A stretch of DNA of 8,559 bases from Gemmatimonadota bacterium (GTDB lineage Bacteria > Gemmatimonadota > Gemmatimonadetes > Longimicrobiales > Longimicrobiaceae): the NCBI GenBank assembly GCA_019348475.1, contig JAHWJJ010000180.1, positions 1 to 8,559 on the forward strand, in the 5' to 3' direction. Shown piece by piece: positions 1 through 5,741 of this stretch. The translations under genes and the position numbers were made by a program. Position 1 is the first letter of the stretch, and every line of letters starts with the position of its first letter. The notes below the pieces were generated by a model. The model was not told the origin of the DNA, did not search any database, and worked only from the letters and a program-made list of their open reading frames with translations.

Positions 1-841
1 GCAGGCCCACCACGTTCGCCGTCTGCACCGGCTCCACCTCGCTGCGGACGGACGCGCGGACGCGGACCCCGGTGGCCAAGGGGCGAAAGCCGCGGTTCTC
101 GCTGTCGCGCACCAGCGCGTCCAGGTCGTGCCCCGCGCGCGCCAGCACGCCGCGCGCGACGGATTCGGAGACCCAGCCGCGCACCTGCAGCGGAAACTCG
201 GGCGCGCCGGCCAGGTCGTACTGCGTCCCCGTGTTGGAGGTGCGCACCACGCTCCAGGGGTAGCCGGCGGATTCGTCGGTGTGGATCAACAGCGCCCCGG
301 CCGCCCCGCGCCGCGACGCCTCCTCGAACTTGTAGGTCCAGCGCCCGTAGTACGTCAGCGCCTTTCCGCCGAAGAAGTCCGGCGTGGCCTCCGTTCCGGG
401 ATCGTTCACCCGCATCAGCAGCACCTTGCCGCGCAGGTCGGCGTCCTTGAAGTCGTCCCAGTCGTGCTCCGGCGCCGCGATGCCGTATCCCACGAAGACC
501 AGGTCAGCGTCCACCTGCACCCGTTCCTCGGGGACGCCCGCCTCCAGCACGTACTCGTCCTCGTACGCCGGCTCCATCGCCCCCTGCGGCGTATGGAAGG
601 CGAGCGTGGGATGCGGCGTGAGGCCCACCATCGGCACGTCCTGCAGGTACGATCCCTCCACCGGGTGCAGCCCCATCCGCTGGAACTGGGCGCGGATGTA
701 CTCCATGGCCAGGATGCCGCCGCGGGTGCCGGGGGCGCGGCCCTCCATCAGCTCGTGGGAAAGAAAGCGCAGGTGCGCGTCGATCACGTGCGGCTGGATG
801 CGCGAGAGCGCCTGCTCCAGCGCGTTGGGGTCGATGGGCAT
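1..841 (-). CDS. M28-family zinc metallopeptidase, N-terminal part (cut by window edge)
   Basis: Translating the minus strand from the ATG at 841-839 gives an open frame of 280 residues that runs off the window at base 1, so the C-terminus is missing. An N-terminal helical segment contains a LSHELMEGRAPGTRGG motif (about residues 27-42), followed by AMEYIRAQFQRMGL. This is the usual opening of M28 aminopeptidase-like proteins. Residues about 105-250 look like a protease-associated (PA) insert, with DLVFVGYGIAAPEHDWDDF and DLRGKVLLM. The visible part ends at TANVVGL, where the M28 catalytic domain normally starts. The zinc ligands therefore lie outside the window, and activity cannot be judged. 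No signal peptide is seen: the start is charged and polar (MPIDPNALEQAL), whereas many M28 relatives are exported. The ATG directly follows the TGA of the upstream hydrolase (TGAATG, no gap), so the two are probably co-transcribed and coupled. Family assignment is fairly sure; the substrate is unknown. Confidence 0.85.
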   Translation of the reverse strand, partial: MPIDPNALEQALSRIQPHVIDAHLRFLSHELMEGRAPGTRGGILAMEYIRAQFQRMGLHPVEGSYLQDVPMVGLTPHPTLAFHTPQGAMEPAYEDEYVLEAGVPEERVQVDADLVFVGYGIAAPEHDWDDFKDADLRGKVLLMRVNDPGTEATPDFFGGKALTYYGRWTYKFEEASRRGAAGALLIHTDESAGYPWSVVRTSNTGTQYDLAGAPEFPLQVRGWVSESVARGVLARAGHDLDALVRDSENRGFRPLATGVRVRASVRSEVEPVQTANVVGL

Positions 842-1651
842 TCAGTCGTCCGTCAGGTGGTGGCGTTCGCCGCGGGCGCGGGCGCGGCCGGTGGCGGTCA
901 GGTGCGCCAGGATCGCCTGCAGCGAGCCCTCCGCGGCGCCGCGCAGCCCGGGATGCAGATCGGGGCCGTAGATGCGGTCGACCAGGTCGCCCGGCGCGGC
1001 GGGTCCCTGCCGCAACGCGTGGACCACCTGCGCGATGCGCTCGGCGCGGTGGGCGCGGTAGCGGCGGATGCCCTCCATCCCGTCCGCAATGGCGGGCCCA
1101 TGGGCGGGATGGATGGCGCCCGGCCGCAGCGCCTCCAGCCGGTCCAGTGACGCCAGGTACTCCGTCAGGCTCCCCTCCGGCGGCGCGACGAGCGTGGTGT
1201 CGCCGCCGCCCATGAACATGTCGCCCGCGAAGAGCGCGCGCTCGTGCTCCGCCGGCCCGCCGGTCCACAGGAAGCAGACGTGCTCCGGGGCGTGCCCGGG
1301 GGTGGCGACCGCCGTCAGCGTCCCCGCGTCCGTCTCGATCCGCTCCCCGTCCGCCAGGGGCGGGGAGAGGCCCTCGCCGGGCGCCTGGCCGAGCGCGCCC
1401 GCCGCCATCCGCACCGGCGCACCCGTCCGCGCGGCGAGCGCGGGCGCGGCGCCGGCGTGGTCGGTGTGTGCGTGGGTGAGGAGGATGGCGGCGGGCGCGC
1501 GCCCTTGCAGCGCCGCCAGGACGGCCTCCAGGTGCGCGGCGTCGTCCGGCCCCGGGTCGACCACCGCCGCCCGCTCCCGCCCCACGACGAACGTGCGCGT
1601 GCCGTCCAGCGTCATCGGCGACGGGTTCGGGGCGAGGATGGTCTGCAGCAT
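842..1651 (-). CDS. LACTB2-like metallo-beta-lactamase-fold hydrolase
   Basis: A 269-residue protein of the metallo-beta-lactamase fold. The zinc signature THAHTDHAG gives H60, H62, D64 and H65. Further ligands are H120 in ATPGH, D144 in LFAGD and H184 in HPAHGP. All key metal positions are intact, so an active hydrolase is likely. The N-terminus LAPNPSPMTLDGT and the C-terminal segment (about 195-255, RYRAHRAERIAQVVHALRQG then a small helical domain) match the LACTB2 subgroup, which carries a C-terminal winged-helix-like domain. LACTB2 in animals is a mitochondrial endoribonuclease. Bacterial members are mostly uncharacterised and may cleave RNA, thioesters or other esters, so no substrate is claimed. 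No signal peptide is seen, so it is probably cytoplasmic. The ATG at 1651 is preferred because family homology begins within a few residues of it, although the frame stays open upstream and no strong ribosome site is visible. The M28 peptidase gene starts immediately after its stop. Confidence 0.88.
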   Translation of the reverse strand: MLQTILAPNPSPMTLDGTRTFVVGRERAAVVDPGPDDAAHLEAVLAALQGRAPAAILLTHAHTDHAGAAPALAARTGAPVRMAAGALGQAPGEGLSPPLADGERIETDAGTLTAVATPGHAPEHVCFLWTGGPAEHERALFAGDMFMGGGDTTLVAPPEGSLTEYLASLDRLEALRPGAIHPAHGPAIADGMEGIRRYRAHRAERIAQVVHALRQGPAAPGDLVDRIYGPDLHPGLRGAAEGSLQAILAHLTATGRARARGERHHLTDD

Positions 1652-1738
1652 GGGCGTGGGTGGATGACTTCGCTGTGCAGAGGGTTTCCGGCGCCCGCGC
1701 GCCCTCCACCCCCCGCCCCCGCAAACTGCGCCGGGAGA

Positions 1739-1786
1739 GGGGGAGAACTTCCTCGCGTCCGGCAGCTTGCCATTGCGTTCTCCCCC
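1739..1786. repeat. Inverted repeat in the gap upstream of the MBL-fold gene
   Basis: Two perfect 10-base arms, GGGGGAGAAC at 1739-1748 and GTTCTCCCCC at 1777-1786, enclose a 28-base loop. They sit in the 146-base gap between the kynB stop and the MBL-fold start. No T-run follows on either strand, so it is not a standard intrinsic terminator. It could be a terminator variant, an mRNA processing structure or a copy of a dispersed intergenic repeat. The rest of the gap (1652-1738) is G/C-run-rich with no supported gene and no clear promoter. Confidence 0.6.
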
Positions 1787-1797
1787 ACCGCGCGCGC

Positions 1798-2466
1798 TCA
1801 GGCGCCGCCGGGGGCGGGGCCCAGCGAGGCCGCGGTCTGCTCGATCCCCCGCAGCACCGCGCGGACGGGGGAGGCGTCCGCCTCCGGCATCCGCAGGGGG
1901 AGCGCGATCAGTTCGTACTCGCCGGGGGGGACGCCGTCCAGCAGCAGGTTCTCCAGGATCGCCGCGCCCGCGCCGAGCAGCACCCGGTGCGCGGCCAGGT
2001 CCACCGCGTGGAACGGGTCCGGCGAGGGCGCATCGGTGCCGAACAGGCGCACGCCGGCATCCACCAGCATTCGCGCGGAGTCCGCGTCCAGCGCGGCGAA
2101 GACCGTGGGAAAAACGGCGGGGTCCGTCCAGGCGCCGGTGTGCACCAGCAGCCGCTCCGCGGCGGCGCCGGCCAGCACCTCCGCCGCCCACGCCGCGTCC
2201 AGCCGCTCGTGGCCCACCGCGTCCACCAGCCGCGCCGGTCCCAGGTACGCCTCCAGCGGCGCCTCGCCGATGCGGACGCCGTCCGGCAGCACGTGGAACG
2301 GGCCGTCCGCGTGGGTGCCGGTGTGCGGGCTCATCGCCAGCTCCGAAACGTTCACGTTGGACGCGGACCCCATGCGCACCGTCCACTCGATGCGGCACGC
2401 CTGGTCGCCCGGCCACACGGGGTGGCCGGCGACAAGGGGGCGGGTGACGTCGTAGAGCACGTGCAT
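1798..2466 (-). CDS. kynB: Kynurenine formamidase (arylformamidase) KynB
   Basis: This 222-residue protein belongs to the cyclase/KynB family. It hydrolyses N-formyl-L-kynurenine to L-kynurenine and formate, the second step of aerobic tryptophan breakdown, in the cytoplasm. The metal motif SPHTGTHADGPFH gives H48, H52, D54 and H58, with H160 and E172 (AILENLLLD) as later site residues. The family signature GTDAPSPDP is at 143-151, and the C-terminal YELIALPLRMPEADASPVRAVLR strongly resembles the end of Pseudomonas KynB as I remember it. Length is about right (KynB is around 210 residues) and no catalytic residue is missing. The ATG at 2466-2464 shares one base with the TGA of the upstream flavoprotein (TGATG), which suggests coupled translation. 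No kynA (tryptophan dioxygenase) or kynU (kynureninase) is in the window, so whether a full pathway exists cannot be told. A generic metal-dependent cyclase is the alternative but is less likely. Confidence 0.9.
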   Translation of the reverse strand: MHVLYDVTRPLVAGHPVWPGDQACRIEWTVRMGSASNVNVSELAMSPHTGTHADGPFHVLPDGVRIGEAPLEAYLGPARLVDAVGHERLDAAWAAEVLAGAAAERLLVHTGAWTDPAVFPTVFAALDADSARMLVDAGVRLFGTDAPSPDPFHAVDLAAHRVLLGAGAAILENLLLDGVPPGEYELIALPLRMPEADASPVRAVLRGIEQTAASLGPAPGGA

Positions 2467-3629
2467 CAGACCACCAGCTGGGCGATCAGGGCGGGGCGCA
2501 GCAGCGAGCGCACGGGACGCACGTCGCCGGCGGCGTGGATGACGGCGTCGGCCAGGCGCGGCCTGCGGTCCAGCCGCCCGGCGGCCCACCGCAGCAGCCG
2601 CGGCCGCGAGACGAACGCCTCCACCACGTGCTGCAGCCGTTCGCCGGGGACGAAGGCGCGGCGGCGGGCGCGCTCGTACGGCATCAGCGCGGCGGCGGAG
2701 GTGTCGCCCGCGCGCAGCGCCACGCCGATGGCCTGCGCCGCGAGCTCGGCCCCGCGGAGCGCGCGGTAGATGCCCTGCCCCGTGAACGGATCGTAGTATC
2801 CCGCCGCATCCCCCACCAGCAGCGCGCCGTCCGCCACCGCGCTGCGCACCGGGCAGTCGAACGGCCCCGTCGCGAGCACGCCGTCCACCCGCTCCGCATC
2901 CATGAACCCGCACTCCCGCAGCGCCGCGTCGAAGTACGCCTCCGCCTGCCCGCCGACCTCCCGCGCCTGCTCCCCGGGTACGACGACCGTCACGTTCGCC
3001 AGCCCGCCGCCCACGTGCGCCACGCCCACGCACCCGCGGCCGCGCGCGCGCACCGTGCCGCATCCGTGCATCTCCGGCACCCCGCGCACGTGCCCCGTCA
3101 GCGCCAGCTTCCGCAGCCGCGGCGCGCGCGCCAGCAGCCCCAGGCGGCGCAGGACGATGGAGCGCAGCCCATCCGCCCCCACCACGATGCGCCCCGCGAC
3201 CTCCTCCCCGCCGGCAACGACGCCGCGCACGCGCCCGTCGTCGTCGCGCAGCAGTTCGGTGACCCTGATCCCGGTCCGCACCGTCGCGCCGGCGTCGCGG
3301 GCGTGGTCCAGGAGGATGGCGTCGAGCGTCTCGCGCGGCAGGGCGATGCCGTGCACCTCGCCCGGAAACCGGCCCAGGAACGACGGCCCGCCGTCCGACG
3401 CGATGCGCCAGCCGTCCAGCCGCGCCGGGCCCGCCGCCATCACCCGGCCCAACACGCCCAGCCGGCGCAGCGCGTCGACGCCCGCGGGGTTGATGCACTC
3501 CGCGCACGCCTTGCGCCGGGGGAATTGGGCGCGGTCGATGACCAGCACGCGCCATCCGTCCCCCGCCAGCAGCGCTGCCGCGGCGCTCCCCGCCGGCCCC
3601 CCGCCCACCACGACGGCGTCCCACGTCAT
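2466..3629 (-). CDS. FAD-dependent oxidoreductase, geranylgeranyl-reductase type
   Basis: A 387-residue flavoprotein. The N-terminal dinucleotide-binding motif VVVGGGPAGS (residues 6-15) begins almost at the start codon, and D32 ends the second strand of the fold. A KACAECINPAG segment (40-50) sits where this group has its conserved cysteine region. GADGLRS (151-157) is the second FAD motif, and VGDAAGYYDPFTGQGI (272-287) binds the ribityl/pyrophosphate part of FAD. These features fit the geranylgeranyl reductase/PHBH-like monooxygenase superfamily. Members reduce isoprenoid double bonds, hydroxylate aromatics or tailor polyketides. No membrane segment is obvious. The gene is first in a two-gene unit with kynB (one-base overlap), so a role on an aromatic or tryptophan-derived compound is possible but is only inferred. 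It does not resemble classical kynurenine 3-monooxygenase at its N-terminus. Family sure; substrate unknown. Confidence 0.88.
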   Translation of the reverse strand: MTWDAVVVGGGPAGSAAAALLAGDGWRVLVIDRAQFPRRKACAECINPAGVDALRRLGVLGRVMAAGPARLDGWRIASDGGPSFLGRFPGEVHGIALPRETLDAILLDHARDAGATVRTGIRVTELLRDDDGRVRGVVAGGEEVAGRIVVGADGLRSIVLRRLGLLARAPRLRKLALTGHVRGVPEMHGCGTVRARGRGCVGVAHVGGGLANVTVVVPGEQAREVGGQAEAYFDAALRECGFMDAERVDGVLATGPFDCPVRSAVADGALLVGDAAGYYDPFTGQGIYRALRGAELAAQAIGVALRAGDTSAAALMPYERARRRAFVPGERLQHVVEAFVSRPRLLRWAAGRLDRRPRLADAVIHAAGDVRPVRSLLRPALIAQLVV

Positions 3630-3634
3630 GCGCG

Positions 3635-3639
3635 CCTCC
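3635..3639 (-). promoter_or_regulatory. Ribosome binding site of the FAD oxidoreductase
   Basis: GGAGG on the minus strand stands 5 bases before the ATG at 3629-3627. It supports this start and shows that the gene begins its own translation rather than depending on an upstream frame. Confidence 0.7.
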
Positions 3640-3700
3640 GCGGAGCCGCGGGTGCCATGGGCGAGTACCAGGCGTGACGCAGGCGCTCAGGCCGGGCGAG

Positions 3701-3770
3701 TAGATTCCTCGGTCGCGCGCCCGCTTCGGCGACCGGCCGAGTGCGTCGCGTGCGCTCCCTCGGAATGACA
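3701..3770. repeat. 70-base intergenic repeat-like element (TAGATTCCTCGG ... CCTCGGAATGACA)
   Basis: The plus strand runs from TAGATTCCTCGG to CTCCCTCGGAATGACA, with ATTCC at 3703-3707 matched by an inverted GGAAT near the far end. An internal 7-base stem (CGGTCGC 3710-3716, GCGACCG 3729-3735, 12-base loop) lies inside. The ends resemble a sequence I recall as a frequent intergenic repeat in many unrelated bacterial genomes. This is from memory, and only one copy is in the window. It sits about 70 bases upstream of the FAD oxidoreductase start, so it may lie in that gene's leader or promoter region. The flanks, 3640-3700 and 3771-3817, hold no gene I can support. Confidence 0.5.
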
Positions 3771-3817
3771 GTTCTGAGACGAGCATGGGGCAACGCCGCG
3801 GCCTCACCCGTCGCGCG

Positions 3818-3882
3818 GTTGAAGCCCCGCGCGGTTTGCGGGGCTTTCCGCTGTCCCAGCGGCGGCTTTAGCCGCTCCGGCG
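3818..3882. repeat. 65-base direct repeat, copy 1
   Basis: This copy is identical to the one at 4019-4083 except for one base (TTTAGCC here, TTCAGCC there). It contains three possible hairpins. The largest pairs GAAGCCCCGC (3821-3830) with GCGGGGCTTT (3838-3847) across a 7-base loop, with one G-U pair. The others are a CGCTG/CAGCG stem and a GCGGCT/AGCCGC stem. No protein is encoded. Confidence 0.9.
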
Positions 3883-4018
3883 CGAGGCCGCCATGGTGCA
3901 TCGGGCGCCGGGCCTGCGCCGGAGCGAATGAATTCGCCGCTGGAAAATCGCGATGTCCGCCTGCGCGGACCGCTCCTGCCGCGCGCCGGGTGGAATGCAC
4001 AATCTCCGCGCCCCCGCC
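3883..4018. other. Non-coding spacer between the two repeats, with two small hairpins
   Basis: This 136-base spacer has no supported gene on either strand. It holds two perfect 6-base stems: GCGAAT/ATTCGC (3924-3929 and 3932-3937, 2-base loop) and GTCCGC/GCGGAC (3955-3960 and 3965-3970, 4-base loop). The close chain of small stems, flanked by the two 65-base copies, suggests the whole 3818-4083 block is built from dispersed repeat units. Confidence 0.6.
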
Positions 4019-4083
4019 GTTGAAGCCCCGCGCGGTTTGCGGGGCTTTCCGCTGTCCCAGCGGCGGCTTCAGCCGCTCCGGCG
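4019..4083. repeat. 65-base direct repeat, copy 2, just after the methyltransferase gene
   Basis: This is the second copy, with one mismatch to 3818-3882. The main stem is 4022-4031 with 4039-4048 around loop GCGGTTT; the two smaller stems are at 4050-4054/4058-4062 and 4063-4068/4071-4076. It begins 24 bases past the stop of the methyltransferase gene, where a terminator of the three-gene operon would be expected. On the minus strand the big stem is followed by CAACGG and not by a T-run, so it is not a standard intrinsic terminator. On the plus strand the arm ends in TTTCC. A terminator role is possible but unproven. Confidence 0.85.
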
Positions 4084-4107
4084 GGGACGCCGCCGTCGAC
4101 GCGACCC

Positions 4108-4821
4108 TCACCCCTCCCGCTCCCACACCAGCGCCACGCGGAACGGCTCGTGGCGGTGCACGCGGGCGCCGGGAAGGGCGGCGGCGCGGGCGAGCTCGTC
4201 CAGCTCCCCGGGGGTAAAGGCGCGGCGGACGGAGAGCGGGCCATCGTGCGCGGTCACCGGGTGGCCGCGCCAGAAGGTCGCGGCCAGCAGGCGCGCCCCG
4301 ACCAGCGCCGGCCGCGAGCGGCGCAGATCGTTGACGATGCCGCCGATGCGCGCCACGCGATCCATCTCGCGGAGCACGCGCAGCAGGTCGGCGCGGGCGT
4401 CGAAGTGGTGGAGCGCCGCGGAGCAGACCGCCAGATCGAATGCGCCGTCCTCGTACCGCAGGTGCAGCGCATCCGCCGGCTCCACGCGTACGTCCGGCTC
4501 CGCCGCCGCGTGCCGCCGCGCGAAGGCCAGCGTGGTGGGATGATTGTCCGTCGCCACGATCTGCATCCGGATCCCCCGCCTGCGTGCCCACGCCGCCACC
4601 CGCAGCGGGATGTCCGCCGACCCGGTGCCCACGTCCAGCACGCGGTACGAGGTCCGCGGATGCCGTGCCACCAGTCTGCCCAGGTGGTGCAGGACCACGC
4701 GGTACCCGCCCAGCCAGCGGTTCACGCCGCGCAGGTCGGCCAGCGAGCGCCCCAGCTCGGCCGGGTCGGCGCCGGGCTCGTCCATCCGCTCCGCGCCGGC
4801 GGCGCGCGGCAGGCGCGTCAT
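4108..4821 (-). CDS. Class I SAM-dependent methyltransferase (UbiE/MenG-like fold)
   Basis: A 237-residue protein with a Rossmann-type SAM domain. Motif I is VLDVGTGSAD at 61-70, and the acidic residue after strand 2 is D92 in IVATDNH. ADALHL (116-121) fits motif III and FDLAVCSAALHHF (128-140) fits motif IV. The N-terminal helix LADLRGVNRWLGGYRVVLHHL (28-48) is typical of a subgroup I associate with type III polyketide synthase clusters, where it methylates phenolic or pyrone products. No synthase is in the window, so the substrate is open; a quinone precursor is another option. The ATG at 4821-4819 overlaps the TGA of the cation transporter gene by 4 bases (ATGA), and GGAGA lies 7 bases upstream at 4829-4833. 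It is the last gene of the three-gene operon. Its downstream side is the repeat-rich gap, which separates it from the flavoprotein. Confidence 0.85.
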   Translation of the reverse strand: MTRLPRAAGAERMDEPGADPAELGRSLADLRGVNRWLGGYRVVLHHLGRLVARHPRTSYRVLDVGTGSADIPLRVAAWARRRGIRMQIVATDNHPTTLAFARRHAAAEPDVRVEPADALHLRYEDGAFDLAVCSAALHHFDARADLLRVLREMDRVARIGGIVNDLRRSRPALVGARLLAATFWRGHPVTAHDGPLSVRRAFTPGELDELARAAALPGARVHRHEPFRVALVWEREG

Positions 4822-5741
4822 TCCGCGGTCTCCGCGCGGGCCGGCGCGGCGGAACGCGGCTCCACGTGCACCACCACGCGGCGCGCGCCCAGCCGGCGGC
4901 GCACCTCGCCCTCCACCAGATCCGCGATCTCGTGCGCCTCTTCGATGTCCAGCCCGCTTCGCACCGCGATCGTCAGCTCCGCGAACCGCGCCCCCTCGCG
5001 CCGGCCGCGGGAGCGTACGTCGTACGCCGCATCCACGCCGTCCATCGCCTCGGCCATGCGCCGGATCTCCGTCGCCTCCACCGCCGCCTCGTCCACCAGC
5101 ACGGGGATCGTATCACGCAGGATGTGCACGCCGGTGCGGATGATGAGGACGGCCACCAGCAGCGTGGTCCACGCATCCCCCGACCGCCACCCCAGGCGCG
5201 TCAGCAGGAGCCCCACCAGGACCGCGAGGGTGACGAAGACGTCCGCGCGCAGGTGGGCCGCGTCCGCCAGCAGCAGCTCGCTCTCGAGCGCCGTTCCCCG
5301 CCGCCGCTCGTACTCCGACGCGGCGACGCCGATCACCAGCGAAGCACCCATCACCGCTACGCCCAGCCCCGTGTCCACCGGCTCGCCGCCGCCGCCGCCG
5401 ATGCGGACGATCGCCGTCCGCACGAGTTCGTAGACGGTGATGGAAAGGAAGGCGACCATCGCCAGCGCGCCCAGCGCCTCGAACTTCTCGTGCCCGTACG
5501 GGTGCTGCTCGTCCGGCTCCTGCCCCGCCACGCGCGCCAGGGTGATGGCGACCACCGTGGTCAGCACGTCCAGTCCGCTGTCGAAGGCGCCGCCCAGCAC
5601 CGCCAGCGAGCCTGACATCAGCCCCGCCGTCGCCTTGGCCGCCACCAGCACCAGGCTTACGCCCAGCATCAGCGCCAGCACCCGGCGCACCTCGCGCGAG
5701 CGCCCGTCCAGCGCGGGGTCGGCGGCGGCCAGCCGGGTCAC
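4818..5741 (-). CDS. Cation diffusion facilitator (FieF-like metal/proton antiporter)
   Basis: A 307-residue inner-membrane transporter, close to the roughly 300 residues of FieF. Such proteins export divalent metals (zinc, iron, cadmium or manganese) in exchange for protons. Transmembrane segments can be seen around 20-40, 48-68, 90-110, 125-142, 165-182 and 190-207, followed by a cytoplasmic domain to the C-terminus. The transport site is intact: D54 and D58 (FDSGLD) in helix 2, with H163 and D167 (HLRAD) in helix 5, the DxxxD/HxxxD set of zinc/iron-type members. The interface site D77, H80, H84 (DEQHPYGH) is also present, as are cytoplasmic H270 and H292. The start is GTG at 5741-5739. It overlaps the amidohydrolase stop by 4 bases (GTGA) and gives the expected N-terminus; the frame stays open upstream but the extra sequence is shadow. 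Metal choice cannot be read from the sequence, and no metal regulator is nearby. Confidence 0.92.
   Translation of the reverse strand: MTRLAAADPALDGRSREVRRVLALMLGVSLVLVAAKATAGLMSGSLAVLGGAFDSGLDVLTTVVAITLARVAGQEPDEQHPYGHEKFEALGALAMVAFLSITVYELVRTAIVRIGGGGGEPVDTGLGVAVMGASLVIGVAASEYERRRGTALESELLLADAAHLRADVFVTLAVLVGLLLTRLGWRSGDAWTTLLVAVLIIRTGVHILRDTIPVLVDEAAVEATEIRRMAEAMDGVDAAYDVRSRGRREGARFAELTIAVRSGLDIEEAHEIADLVEGEVRRRLGARRVVVHVEPRSAAPARAETAE

Noticed and set aside
842..2416. A longer reading (524 codons) of the MBL-fold gene
   Set aside because: Sequence upstream of the ATG at 1651 is shadow of kynB and the gap. The family N-terminus fits the shorter form.
1798..3807. A 669-codon minus-strand frame that ends with the kynB sequence
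   Set aside because: Only the last 222 residues look like a protein. The upstream part is Arg/Gly/Ala shadow of the flavoprotein gene in another frame.
3818..4083. A CRISPR array, because of near-identical repeats with a spacer
   Set aside because: Only two units of 65 bases with a 136-base spacer, and no cas genes. Spacing and length do not fit CRISPR.
3572..4591. Open frames crossing the repeat-rich gap (for example minus 3626-4591 and plus 3741-4217)
   Set aside because: They translate the 65-base repeats twice as identical peptides and otherwise consist of Arg/Ala/Pro-rich shadow. No domain or ribosome site supports them.
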